Source: Streptomyces sp. SKN60
GTDB taxonomy: Bacteria > Actinomycetota > Actinomycetes > Streptomycetales > Streptomycetaceae
NCBI RefSeq assembly: GCF_026236535.1
Contig: NZ_JAHTMW010000022.1
Coordinates: forward strand, 1 to 64,000
Direction: 5' to 3'
Length of the DNA stretch: 64,000 nucleotides
Under the pieces are notes generated by a model. It saw only the letters and a program-made list of their open reading frames with translations. It searched no databases and had not been told where the DNA came from. Both the position numbers and the translations under genes were made by a program. The first letter of the stretch is position 1. The number at the start of each line of letters is the position of its first letter. Of this stretch, positions 28,477 through 36,858 are shown in pieces.

Positions 28477-28499
28477 GCCTCACCCGCCGCGGGTGAGGC
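28477..28499. terminator. Perfect 10-bp hairpin between the LuxR gene and the MFS gene
   Basis: Arms GCCTCACCCG/CGGGTGAGGC enclose a 3-base loop 12 bp after the LuxR-type stop. It is most simply a terminator, but as a tight palindrome 74 bp before the transporter start it could also be an operator. Confidence 0.6.
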
Positions 28500-28572
28500 A
28501 CCGGACCGGCGCGTCGGGTGTGATGGCAGCGTGGGGGCGCCCGACCCGGGTGGACACGAAGAGGTGGACACG

Positions 28573-30195
28573 GTGAGACAGTGGCGCGCGCTGATCGTCC
28601 TGGGCACGGCCCAGTTCCTGATGGTCCTGGACACCTCCGTCATGAACGTGTCCATCAGTCAGCTCGTCGAGGACTTCGACACCGAGGTGACCGCCATCCA
28701 GGCCGTCATCACCCTGTACGCCCTGGTCATGGCCGCCTTCATGATCATCGGTGGCCGGATCGGGGACATCCTGGGCCGCCGCCGGGTCTTCCTGATCGGC
28801 ATGGCCGTGTACGGCGTGGGCTCGGCCCTGACCGCCGCCGCGCCCACCCTGTGGGTCCTGGCCGTCGGCTGGTCGGTCGTCGAGGGGCTCGGCGCCGCGC
28901 TGGTGCTGCCGTCGATGGCGGCCCTCGTCGCCGAGTCGTACCGCGGCAAGGACCGCTCCGTCGCGTACGGCGTCATCGGCGGCCTCGCCGGCGCCGGCAT
29001 CGCGGTCGGGCCGCTGCTCGGCGGCTGGGTGACGACGTACCTCACCTGGCGGCTCGTCTTCGCCGGCGAGGTCGTGGTGGTCCTCGCCGTCCTGCTCTTC
29101 CGGCGGGCGATCGAGGAGCACCCCGCGCCGGGCCGGCGCCCCGGCCTGGACGTCGTCGGCGCCGTGCTGTCGGCGGCCGGCCTGGCCGTCGGCGTCCTCG
29201 GGGTGCTGCAGAGCACCACCTGGGGCTGGGTGGCGCCGCGCGATCCGCCCTTCACGGTGTTCGGCTTCGCCCCCACCCTGTTCGTGATCGCGGCCGGGGT
29301 GGCGCTCCTCGCCCTGTTCCGGGCCTGGGAGCGACGGCGGGAGGAGGGTGGCCGCGACCCCCTGGTCCACCTCACCCTGCTCCGCAGACCCGTCCTGCGG
29401 TCCGGCCTGATGACCCTGCTGAGCCAGAACCTGATCCTGCTCGGCCTGTTCTTCACCATTCCGCTGTATCTGCAGGTCGTGCAGGGCTTCGACGCCTTCG
29501 AGACCGGACTGCGGCTGCTGCCGGTCTCCGTGACCATGCTCGTCGCCTCCCTCGGCGGCGCCCGGCTCGGGCGCCGGGCGGGCCCGCGCCGGGTCGTGCG
29601 GGTGGCCCTGGTGCTGCTCGTGGCGGCCATCGTCTGGCTCCTCGCCACCATCGACCCGGTCATCGACGACGCCCAGTTCTTCGGGGCGATGGCGCTCCTC
29701 GGCCTGGGCATGGGGATGCTGGCCTCGCAGCTGGGCAACGTCGTCCAGTCCAGCGCGGGGGAGGAGGAGCGCAGCGAGGTCGGCGGCCTGCAGTTCACCG
29801 CGCAGAACCTCGGATCGGCGCTCGGCACGGCCCTGATCGGCTCGATCCTGATCGGCGCCCTGGTCCAGGCGTTCACCACGAAGGTCGAGGACAACCCGCG
29901 CCTGTCGGAGGAGGCCCGGCAGCAGACGAGCATCGCCCTGGAGTCCGGGGTCAGCTTCGTCTCGACCGACCAGGTGCGCACCGCCGCCGAGCAGGCCGGG
30001 CTGCCCCCGCGCGAGGTGGACGCCGTCACGGAGTCCTACGCCTCCGCGCAGCTGAACGGCCTGAAGGCGGCGATCTTCGCGACCGGCGGCATCACGCTCG
30101 CGAGCTTCCTGGTGACCCGCGGACTCCCCACCGGGAGCCGGACCACGAGGACCCGGGACTCCGGCCGGGACTCCCAGGTCACCCCTGAAGGGTGA
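28573..30195 (+). CDS. DHA2-family MFS drug transporter (14 segments)
   Basis: A 540-residue permease with the DHA2 features MVLDTSVMNVSISQL in helix 1, GGRIGDILGRRRVF (motif A) and about 14 hydrophobic segments. It probably exports hydrophobic drugs with proton exchange. GTG 28573 was chosen because GAAGAGG sits 7 bases upstream; two earlier in-frame starts lack spacing or signal. It follows the LuxR-type regulator, but nothing in the sequence links the two. Confidence 0.9.
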   Translation: MRQWRALIVLGTAQFLMVLDTSVMNVSISQLVEDFDTEVTAIQAVITLYALVMAAFMIIGGRIGDILGRRRVFLIGMAVYGVGSALTAAAPTLWVLAVGWSVVEGLGAALVLPSMAALVAESYRGKDRSVAYGVIGGLAGAGIAVGPLLGGWVTTYLTWRLVFAGEVVVVLAVLLFRRAIEEHPAPGRRPGLDVVGAVLSAAGLAVGVLGVLQSTTWGWVAPRDPPFTVFGFAPTLFVIAAGVALLALFRAWERRREEGGRDPLVHLTLLRRPVLRSGLMTLLSQNLILLGLFFTIPLYLQVVQGFDAFETGLRLLPVSVTMLVASLGGARLGRRAGPRRVVRVALVLLVAAIVWLLATIDPVIDDAQFFGAMALLGLGMGMLASQLGNVVQSSAGEEERSEVGGLQFTAQNLGSALGTALIGSILIGALVQAFTTKVEDNPRLSEEARQQTSIALESGVSFVSTDQVRTAAEQAGLPPREVDAVTESYASAQLNGLKAAIFATGGITLASFLVTRGLPTGSRTTRTRDSGRDSQVTPEG

Positions 30196-30230
30196 GGCGG
30201 ATGACACCTCCCACGGCGCACGATCGCCGT

Positions 30231-30428
30231 ATGCAGTACGAGATCCGCGTCGACGGGCACATGTCGGAGCCGCTGATCAGCGCGTTCCCCGAACTGGAGC
30301 ACGTGGTGATCTCGCACGAGTCGGTGCTGTACGGCCCCGTCCTGGACGAGGCGCACCTCTACGGACTGCTGGCCCGCTTCCAGTCGCTCGGACTGCACGT
30401 GGTGGAACTGCGCCGCCTGCCCGAGTGA
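30231..30428 (+). CDS. Small conserved protein, 65 aa
   Basis: A short beta-rich protein (MQYEIRVDGHMSEPLISAFPELEHVVI...LYGPVLDEAHLYGLLARFQSLGLHVVELRRLP). Similar small proteins are common in Streptomyces and have no known function. ATG 30201, with GAGG just before it, is an alternative start adding ten residues. It lies between the transporter and a SHOCT-domain membrane protein. Confidence 0.7.
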   Translation: MQYEIRVDGHMSEPLISAFPELEHVVISHESVLYGPVLDEAHLYGLLARFQSLGLHVVELRRLPE

Positions 30429-30457
30429 CGGGGAGACGATTCGGAACGGAGCAAGAG

Positions 30458-30946
30458 ATGGGCACGTATCTCGCCTACGACTATCCGCTGCTGGGCGCCT
30501 TCTGGACCATGCTGTGGCTCTTCCTGTGGATCCTCTGGTTCATCCTGCTCTTCCGGATCATCGTCGACATCTTCCGCGACGACGACATGGGCGGCTGGGG
30601 CAAGGCCGGCTGGCTGGCGTTCGTGATCCTGCTGCCCTTCCTGGGCGTGCTCGTGTACGTCATCGCCCGCGGCAAGTCCATGGGCGGCCGGGAGCTCCGG
30701 CACGCCCGCGCGCAGCAGAAGGCGTTCGACGACTACGTCCGTGAGACCGCCTCCGGTGGTGGCGCCGGCGGAGGCGCCGGCCGCAGCCACGCCGACGAAC
30801 TCGCCAGGCTCTCCGAACTCCGGACCCGCGGCGACATCACCGAAGAGGAGTTCCGCCGGGCCAAGGCACTGGTCCTGGGCGACGACGCCCCGTCGGGGTC
30901 CGCGTCCACGACCGCGGCAGACACCGGCGGCGCCTCCCGTAGCTGA
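30458..30946 (+). CDS. Membrane protein with SHOCT domain
   Basis: 162 residues. Two N-terminal membrane helices (about 10-38 and 50-70) have the PLDc_N-like pattern ending FLGVLVYVIARG. A glycine-rich linker follows, then a C-terminal SHOCT module (ADELARLSELRTRGDITEEEFRRAKALVLG, about 110-140), a short oligomerisation motif. It begins a three-gene unit with the next two genes (gaps 29 bp, then a GTGA overlap). Function unknown. Confidence 0.85.
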   Translation: MGTYLAYDYPLLGAFWTMLWLFLWILWFILLFRIIVDIFRDDDMGGWGKAGWLAFVILLPFLGVLVYVIARGKSMGGRELRHARAQQKAFDDYVRETASGGGAGGGAGRSHADELARLSELRTRGDITEEEFRRAKALVLGDDAPSGSASTTAADTGGASRS

Positions 30947-30975
30947 GTCACGGGAGGACGGAAAGGAGAACCGAG

Positions 30976-31428
30976 ATGGCCACCGCACACGCCTCCACCC
31001 ACACGTCACGGAAGAGTTCGGCCAGCTACGCCTGGGCCGAGGGGCTGACGGCCTTCGCCGCCGTCATGCTCGGCCTGGCAGGGCTGCTCGCCATCTTCCG
31101 CGGCATCATGGCGATCGCCGAGGACGAGGTCTTCGTCACCACACCCAACTACGTCTTCCAGTTCGACCTGACCGGGTGGGGCTGGGTCCATCTCGGGCTC
31201 GGCATCGTCGCCGTGCTCGTGAGCGCCGGACTGTTCATGACCCAGACCTGGGCACGCGTCCTCGGCGTGGCCATCGCCGGGCTCGTCATCATCGCCAACT
31301 TCCTCTCGCTGCCGTACTACCCGGTGTGGTCCGTCATCATGATCGCGATGTCCGGATTCGTCATCTGGGCCCTGTGCGTCAGCCGCAAGGACGACACCGG
31401 CGCCGCCTCCGGCGGGAGCACGTCGTGA
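30976..31428 (+). CDS. Four-helix membrane protein (DUF7144-like)
   Basis: A 150-residue protein with four hydrophobic segments (about 22-44, 64-82, 88-108, 112-130) and polar ends. It resembles an abundant actinobacterial family often found next to stress or envelope genes; I know of no defined function. GGAAAGGAG precedes the ATG. It is translationally coupled to the amphi-Trp gene by a GTGA overlap. Confidence 0.8.
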   Translation: MATAHASTHTSRKSSASYAWAEGLTAFAAVMLGLAGLLAIFRGIMAIAEDEVFVTTPNYVFQFDLTGWGWVHLGLGIVAVLVSAGLFMTQTWARVLGVAIAGLVIIANFLSLPYYPVWSVIMIAMSGFVIWALCVSRKDDTGAASGGSTS

Positions 31429-31871
31429 ACGACCTGAAGTTCGAGCAGAAGCGTTCGCTGAGCCACGAGGAGGCGGCGGACCTGCTGGCCTCGCTCGCCA
31501 AGGCGTTCAGGAAGGGCGAGGAGGCCGAGCTGGCCTTCGGCGGGGGAACGCTGAGCCTCAAGGTCCCCGACGGTTTCCGCACCGAGGTGGAGATCGAGGT
31601 CGACGGCGACGAGATCGAGATGGAGCTCGAACTGAAATGGCGTACGGGCGGCGAACCCGCCGCCCCCGCGCCCCCGCCGGCCGAGCCGAAGGCCGCGGCG
31701 AAGGCCGAGGCCGCCAAGCCGGACAAGCCGGCGAAGCCCGCCAAGCCCGCCAAGCCCAAGGACAAGGCCCCGAAGCCGAAGGCCACGTCCGCCAGGCCCA
31801 AGAGCAGCTCCGCGAAACCGAGGGGCAAGCGCGCCAAGCGCCGGGCCAGGCGCGCCCGCGCCAAGCAGTGA
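31425..31871 (+). CDS. Amphi-Trp domain protein with Lys/Pro/Ala-rich tail
   Basis: 148 residues. Residues 1-68 form an amphi-Trp-like domain (KFEQKRSLSHEEAADLLASLAKAF...VEIEVDGDEIEMELELKWR). From about residue 80 onward there is only a KP/KA/PK-repeat tail ending in a very basic RAKRRARRARAKQ, like the tails of bacterial histone H1-like proteins. The tail suggests nucleic-acid or polyanion binding; that is inference. Confidence 0.82.
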   Translation: MNDLKFEQKRSLSHEEAADLLASLAKAFRKGEEAELAFGGGTLSLKVPDGFRTEVEIEVDGDEIEMELELKWRTGGEPAAPAPPPAEPKAAAKAEAAKPDKPAKPAKPAKPKDKAPKPKATSARPKSSSAKPRGKRAKRRARRARAKQ

Positions 31872-31917
31872 CCCCGCGGGCCCACGGCCCGGCGGCCCGA
31901 TCCGGAAGGCGCGTGCG

Positions 31918-32544
31918 CTAGCGCCGGATCAGCCGCCGGGCCGTCGCCGTCGCCACCGCCGCCGTGCGCGAGTCCACGCCCAGCTTGGCGAAGATGTGCA
32001 CCAGATGGGACTTCACCGTCGCCTGGCTCAGGAACAGCGCCTTGCTGATCTGCTGGTTCGACAGGCCCTCGCCGACCAGCTGGAGCACCTCCAGCTCGCG
32101 CCGGGTCAGCGCCTCCGCCGGGGTGCGCATCCGGTCCATCAGCCGGTGCGCCACCGCCGGGGCGAGCGCCGACTGGCCGGCCGCCGCCGTCCGTACCGCC
32201 GCCGCCAGCTCCTCCGGCGGGGCGTCCTTCAGGAGATAGCCCGAGGCCCCCGCCTCCACCGCCGCCAGGATGTCCGCGTCCGAGTCGTACGTGGTGAGCA
32301 CCAGGACCCGCGGCCCGCCCGGTACGGCGGTGATCGCCGCCGTCGCCTCCGAGCCGTGCATCCCCGCGCCGAACTGCAGGTCCATCAGGACCACGTCCAC
32401 ACCCCCGGCGGCGGCCAGCTCGACCGCACGCTCGGCGGTCGCCGCCTCCGCGACCACGGCGAAGTCGGGCTCCGTGTCGAGGACGGCGCGCAGCCCGGCC
32501 CGTACCACCGGGTGGTCGTCGGCGAGCAGCAGTCGGACGGTCAT
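31918..32544 (-). CDS. NarL/LuxR-type response regulator
   Basis: 208 residues: a receiver domain (LLADDHPVVRAG acidic pocket, phospho-acceptor Asp in VVLMDLQFG about residue 54, Lys in YLLKDAPP) and a C-terminal LuxR helix-turn-helix (LTRRELEVLQLVGEGLSNQQISKALFLSQATVKSHL). It overlaps the sensor-kinase stop by ATGA. The divergent ABC transporter is its probable target. Confidence 0.93.
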   Translation of the reverse strand: MTVRLLLADDHPVVRAGLRAVLDTEPDFAVVAEAATAERAVELAAAGGVDVVLMDLQFGAGMHGSEATAAITAVPGGPRVLVLTTYDSDADILAAVEAGASGYLLKDAPPEELAAAVRTAAAGQSALAPAVAHRLMDRMRTPAEALTRRELEVLQLVGEGLSNQQISKALFLSQATVKSHLVHIFAKLGVDSRTAAVATATARRLIRR

Positions 32545-33728
32545 GCGTCGGCTCCAGCGGGGAGGGTGAGGGGCAGGGGGAGGGAGACGGCAACGGCGGC
32601 GCCCTGGCCGGGGGCGGACTCGACGGTGAAGGACCCGCCGAGCGACTCCGCCCGCGAGCGCATCGCCGGCAGCCCGAAGCCGCCCTCGGAGGAGGGGCAC
32701 ACGGCCCGCAGCGCGCCCGGATCGAACCCCTTGCCGTCGTCCACCACGTCCAGGGTCACCGACCCGCCCATGAAGGACAGCGTGATCTCCGCCCGCGAGG
32801 CGGCGGCGTGCCGGACGGTGTTCGCGAGCGCCGACTGCGCGATCCGCAGCAGCGCCACCTCGTACGGGGTGGGCAGCTCCACCGGCGTGCCGCTCACGGA
32901 GAACCGCACGCGCGGACCGTCCGGACCGGCCGTCCCGCACAGCCGCTCAAGCGCCCCGGCCAGCGAACCGTGCTCCAGATCGGGCGGGGCGAGCGCGCGG
33001 ACGAACCGGCGCGCCTCCGCCAGGTTGTCCTGGGCGGCCCGCCGCGCCGCCTCGATGTGCCCGGCGGCCGGCGAGCCCTCCGGCAGCGCCCGCTCGGCGG
33101 CCCGCAGCAGCAGCTGGATCGAGGACAGGCCCTGGGCCAGGGTGTCGTGGATCTCCCGGGCGAGCCGCTCCCGCTCGGCGAGGGTTCCCGCGTGCCGCTC
33201 GGCCGCCGCGAGCTCGGCCCGGGTGGCGATCAGCTCCTCGACCATCCGCCGGCGCCGTTCGCTCTCCCGGTACAGGGCCTGGTAGCCGAGCACCGTCGCC
33301 ACCGCGACCGCCGCGCCGAGCAGCGGCCCGATGAAGACGCCCGGGTTCAGCGCGGCGCCGTGCCGCACGTACGAGAGGATCGCGGCGCCCGCCGTCAGGC
33401 CGACGGCCGGCAGCGACCAGCGCACCGGCAGCAGGTGCAGCTGGAGGAAGTACAGCGGGAAGGCGATCCACAGCCCCTCCGGTGTCACCCAGAGCAGCAC
33501 CAGCCACGCCAGGCACAGCGTGCCCAGCCACACCGCGGCGGCCCGCTGCGATTCCCGTACGGCGGGCAGGAACGATCCGGCCGCGTACACGACGCCGGTG
33601 ACGACGGCCGCCGCCACTCCGGCGGCGGTGTGCGCGCGCAGCGCGGCGAGCACGAGCAGGCCCGCCATCAGCAGGTGGAGGCAGAGCCGCAGGGCGCGGA
33701 GGGCGGGGGTGAGGTGACGCGGATCCAT
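32541..33728 (-). CDS. Sensor histidine kinase, HisKA_3 type
   Basis: 395 residues. Several N-terminal membrane helices lie within residues 12-150, followed by a coiled region. The HisKA_3 phospho-acceptor His194 is in LAREIHDTLAQGLSSIQ, and an HATPase domain has NTVRHA and DDGKGFDPG motifs. There is no extracellular sensor domain of note, as in LiaS/DesK-like intramembrane sensors. Such kinases typically control an adjacent ABC exporter, and one starts 124 bp away on the other strand. Confidence 0.92.
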   Translation of the reverse strand: MDPRHLTPALRALRLCLHLLMAGLLVLAALRAHTAAGVAAAVVTGVVYAAGSFLPAVRESQRAAAVWLGTLCLAWLVLLWVTPEGLWIAFPLYFLQLHLLPVRWSLPAVGLTAGAAILSYVRHGAALNPGVFIGPLLGAAVAVATVLGYQALYRESERRRRMVEELIATRAELAAAERHAGTLAERERLAREIHDTLAQGLSSIQLLLRAAERALPEGSPAAGHIEAARRAAQDNLAEARRFVRALAPPDLEHGSLAGALERLCGTAGPDGPRVRFSVSGTPVELPTPYEVALLRIAQSALANTVRHAAASRAEITLSFMGGSVTLDVVDDGKGFDPGALRAVCPSSEGGFGLPAMRSRAESLGGSFTVESAPGQGAAVAVSLPLPLTLPAGADA

Positions 33729-33852
33729 GACCCGTCCAGCGTAGGCGGGCCGGGGAGCCGGTCCGGACAATCCAGACTCAACCGAAAGTTTGATTACGGA
33801 GCCATCCGTGGCGCGATGCCCGCGGCGGCCCCCGCCGAGCAGTCTGGGTCCC

Positions 33853-34950
33853 ATGTTCGTGGCATGGAGAGACCTGAGATTCGCCAAGGGGCGTTTCACC
33901 CTGATGGGCACCGTGATCGTGCTGATCACGCTGCTCGTCGGACTTCTTTCGGGACTGACCGCCGGGCTCGCTCGCGAGAACATCTCGGCGATCACCGGCC
34001 TCCCGGCGGACCGGCTGGCCTTCGCCGCCCCGCCCGCCGGCCAGTCGGTCTCCTTCACCAATTCGACCGTCACCGAGTCCCAGTGGCGTGCCTGGGCCGC
34101 CCGCCCCGGCGTCGACGCCGCCGCGCCGCTCGGCATCCGCACCCTCAACGCGGCGGCCGGCGACCGCACCGCCGCCCTCTCCGCCTTCGGTACGGAGCCG
34201 GGCTCGGGCCTCGCGCCGGAGACCGGCGCCGGGGCGAAGCTCGGCCCGGGCCGGGTGATCCTTTCCGAGTCGGCGGCCGAGGAGCTGGGCGTCGGGGCCG
34301 GGGACGCGGTGCGGCTCGGCACCCTGGACGCCACCGTCGCGGCGGTCGCCGGAGACGCCTCGTACAGCCACACCCCCGTCGTCTGGACCTCCCTCACCGA
34401 CTGGCAGAAGCTCGGCCACAGCGGCACGACGCCCGAGGAACAGGCCACCGTCATCGCCCTGACCGCTTCCGGCACTGCCGTGGATTGGGCGGCCGGGGAC
34501 ACGGCCCTGAAGACCTCGGCGAAGACGCCCGACGAGGCCCTCGGCGCCATAGGGTCCTACCAGGCCGAGAACGGCTCGCTCCAGCTCATGCGCGGCTTCC
34601 TCTTCGTGATCTCCGCGCTCGTCATAGGAGCCTTCTTCACCGTCTGGACCATCCAGCGCAGCGCCGACGTGGCCGTCCTCAAGGCGCTCGGCGCCTCCAC
34701 CCCGTACCTCCTGAAGGACGCCCTCGGGCAGGCCCTGGTCATGCTCACCGCCGGCACCCTGCTCGGTACCGGGCTCGCCGTCGGCATCGGCGCGCTCATC
34801 AGCGGCGGCGACGTGCCCTTCGTGCTCCAGCCGCTGACCGTGCTCGGCCCGGCCGCCGTGATGATCGTGCTCGGTGCGCTCGGCGCGGCCCTGTCCATCC
34901 GGCGGATCACCGCCGTCGACCCCCTGACCGCCCTCGGGAGTGCCCGATGA
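33853..34950 (+). CDS. FtsX/DevC-like ABC permease
   Basis: 365 residues with the MacB/FtsX topology: one N-terminal helix (about 17-38), a ~210-residue extracytoplasmic domain and three C-terminal helices. It ends with the ALGSAR tail found in this family. No clear ribosome site is seen before ATG 33853. It overlaps the ATPase gene by ATGA. It is divergent from the two-component system. Confidence 0.9.
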   Translation: MFVAWRDLRFAKGRFTLMGTVIVLITLLVGLLSGLTAGLARENISAITGLPADRLAFAAPPAGQSVSFTNSTVTESQWRAWAARPGVDAAAPLGIRTLNAAAGDRTAALSAFGTEPGSGLAPETGAGAKLGPGRVILSESAAEELGVGAGDAVRLGTLDATVAAVAGDASYSHTPVVWTSLTDWQKLGHSGTTPEEQATVIALTASGTAVDWAAGDTALKTSAKTPDEALGAIGSYQAENGSLQLMRGFLFVISALVIGAFFTVWTIQRSADVAVLKALGASTPYLLKDALGQALVMLTAGTLLGTGLAVGIGALISGGDVPFVLQPLTVLGPAAVMIVLGALGAALSIRRITAVDPLTALGSAR

Positions 34951-35636
34951 GCCTGCTGCTCGCAGACGTGACCCTGACCTATCCCGACGGCGACGGGCGG
35001 CTCACCGCCCTCGACGCGGTCTCCCTCGACGTGCCGGCCGGCACCCTGACCGCCGTCGTCGGCCCCTCCGGCTCCGGCAAGTCCAGCCTGCTCGCCGTGG
35101 CCGCCACCCTGGTCACCCCGGACAGCGGCCGGGTCGTCGTGGCCGGCACCGAGACCGGCCCGCTCGGCCCGGCGGCCCGCGCCGAGCTGCGCCGCGACCG
35201 CATCGGCATCGTCTTCCAGCAGCCCAATCTGCTGCCCTCGCTCACCGCGCTCGAACAGCTCCAGGTCATGGGGCACCTGTCCGGCCGGACGAGCCGGGCG
35301 GTACGGGACCGGGCCGCCGGGCTCCTCGACGCCGTGGGCCTCGCCGAGCAGGCGCACCGGCGCCCGCACCAGCTCTCCGGCGGCCAGCGCCAGCGCGTCA
35401 ACATCGCCCGGGCGCTGATGAACGAGCCCTCCGTGCTCCTCGTCGACGAGCCCACCAGCGCCCTGGACCACGAGCGGGGCGCGGCCGTCATGGAGCTCCT
35501 CGCCGGTCTGACGGCGGAGCGCGGCACCGCCACGGTGCTCGTCACCCACGACCGGGCGCACCTGGGGCGCGCGGACCGGGTGGTGACGGTGCAGGACGGG
35601 CGGCTGACGGAGGAGACGGCGCCCGCGGCCGTGTGA
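34947..35636 (+). CDS. ABC exporter ATP-binding protein (MacB/LolD type)
   Basis: A 229-residue ATPase with Walker A GPSGSGKSS (about residues 38-46), Q-loop VFQQPNLLPSLT, signature LSGGQRQRVNIARALM, Walker B VLLVDEPTSALD and an H-loop THD. It pairs with the preceding permease by a 4-bp overlap. Together they probably form an antibiotic-resistance or lipid/peptide export pump under control of the adjacent two-component system. Confidence 0.93.
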   Translation: MSLLLADVTLTYPDGDGRLTALDAVSLDVPAGTLTAVVGPSGSGKSSLLAVAATLVTPDSGRVVVAGTETGPLGPAARAELRRDRIGIVFQQPNLLPSLTALEQLQVMGHLSGRTSRAVRDRAAGLLDAVGLAEQAHRRPHQLSGGQRQRVNIARALMNEPSVLLVDEPTSALDHERGAAVMELLAGLTAERGTATVLVTHDRAHLGRADRVVTVQDGRLTEETAPAAV

Positions 35637-35650
35637 CCGAGCCGCGGTAC

Positions 35651-35694
35651 GAAGAAGGGCGCCCGGAGCAGAGATGCTCCGGGCGCCCTTCTTC
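35651..35694. terminator. Long bidirectional terminator between the ABC exporter and allR
   Basis: A 20-bp perfect stem (35651-35670 with 35675-35694) has a 4-base loop. It is placed 14 bp after one stop and 7 bp from the convergent allR stop. It is the strongest hairpin in the window and separates the exporter cassette from the allantoin genes. Confidence 0.92.
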
Positions 35695-35701
35695 GTGCCC
35701 C

Positions 35702-36511
35702 CTAGGCCTGGCCGTTGCCCGCCGTGTTCACCAGTGCCGCCGACAGCTCCTGGGCGACCTGCTGCAGGATCGGGACGATCTTCTCGGTGGCGGCCTCGGT
35801 GACGCGGCCCGCCGGGCCCGAGATGGAGATGGCCGCCGCGGTGGGGGAGTTGGGCACCGGCACCGCGAGGCAGCGGACTCCTATCTCCTGCTCGTTGTCG
35901 TCGACCGCGTAGCCCGTCTCGCGGACCGCCGCCAGGGCCTCCAGGAAGCCCTCGGGCGTGGTGATGGTCTTCTCGGTGGCGGCGGGCATGCCGGTACGGG
36001 CGAGCAGCGCGCGCACCTCGTCGGCCGGGGTGTCGGCGAGCAGCGCCTTGCCCACGCCGGTGGAGTGCGGCAGCACCCGGCGGCCGACCTCGGTGAACAT
36101 GCGCATCGAGTGCTTGGAGGGCACCTGGGCGACGTAGACGATCTCGTCGCCGTCGAGCAGCGCCATGTTCGCCGTCTCGCCGGTCTCCTCCACGAGCCGC
36201 GCCAGGTACGGGCGGGCCCAGGTGCCGAGCAGCCGGGAGGCGGACTCACCGAGCCGGATCAGGCGCGGGCCCAGGGCGTACCGGCGGTTGGGCTGCTGGC
36301 GGACGTAGCCGCAGGCGACCAGGGTGCGCATGAGGCGGTGGATGGTGGGCAGCGGCAGGCCGCTGCTGGCGGAGAGCTCGCTGAGCCCGACCTCGCCGCC
36401 GGCGTCGGCCATCCGCTCGAGGAGATCGAAGGCACGCTCGAGGGACTGGACGCCACCGCTCGCGGCGGCGGGTTTCGCGGCGTCGGTGGTGCTGGCGCTG
36501 GACGTCGGCAC
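35702..36511 (-). CDS. allR: AllR, IclR-family repressor of allantoin/glyoxylate genes
   Basis: 269 residues. The N-terminal winged helix ([40 protein letters not shown], about 38-80) is followed by an IclR effector domain ([38 protein letters not shown]). GTG 36511 was chosen as start because AAAGGA lies 8 bases upstream. AllR of Streptomyces represses allantoin genes and responds to pathway intermediates (known for S. coelicolor). The 15-bp tandem palindromes in this window are its most likely targets, but which palindrome family it binds is not proven here. Confidence 0.92.
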   Translation of the reverse strand: MPTSSASTTDAAKPAAASGGVQSLERAFDLLERMADAGGEVGLSELSASSGLPLPTIHRLMRTLVACGYVRQQPNRRYALGPRLIRLGESASRLLGTWARPYLARLVEETGETANMALLDGDEIVYVAQVPSKHSMRMFTEVGRRVLPHSTGVGKALLADTPADEVRALLARTGMPAATEKTITTPEGFLEALAAVRETGYAVDDNEQEIGVRCLAVPVPNSPTAAAISISGPAGRVTEAATEKIVPILQQVAQELSAALVNTAGNGQA

Positions 36512-36675
36512 GGCAACGGTCCTTTCGGGGCAGGCGGGCAAGGCAGCAGCCTACCGGGCCGCCGAGCCGGACACACGGCACAGGTCTCGGCGTCCGGGCC
36601 GGTCAGGGGGGTGTTTGTCCCAGGTCGGCGGCCGCCTCGCGGGCTCCTGGTGCGCCCCGCATGTACGGAGCTACG

Positions 36676-36711
36676 TTCTACTGTACGAAATTTCCATTCC
36701 ACTTCATGGAA
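36676..36711. promoter_or_regulatory. Tandem TTCC-N7-GGAA operators between allR and allB
   Basis: A perfect copy lies at 36697-36711 and a two-mismatch copy (TTCT-N7-GAAA) at 36676-36690, again 21 bp apart. It sits midway in the 347-bp divergent region and could control either gene, including autoregulation of allR. Confidence 0.68.
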
Positions 36712-36768
36712 ACGTCCAATCGGCCCTCGCGGGGGCGGGTCGCGCCGGGCGATCCTGGAAACGTGCTC

Positions 36769-36815
36769 TTGACGGCATGTCGTCACGCACGCAGACTCCT
36801 TCAACAGTTCGTTGA
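36769..36815 (+). promoter_or_regulatory. allB promoter region with TCAACA-N3-(T/C)GTTGA palindrome
   Basis: TTGACG at 36769-36774 and a weak CAGACT at 36792-36797 (17-bp spacer) place a start near 36804, inside the palindrome 36801-36815 (one mismatch). Immediately after lies a further TTCCGCGGAA palindrome (36824-36833). The -10 is poor, so the promoter call is tentative. Confidence 0.5.
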
Positions 36816-36858
36816 ATTTTCGGTTCCGCGGAAGCGGATGCGAGGAGAAGGGGTACGG

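Noticed and set aside
30170-30196. CACCC/GGGTG hairpin at the end of the DHA2 gene as a terminator
   Set aside because: The stem is only 5 bp with no U run, which is too weak to call.
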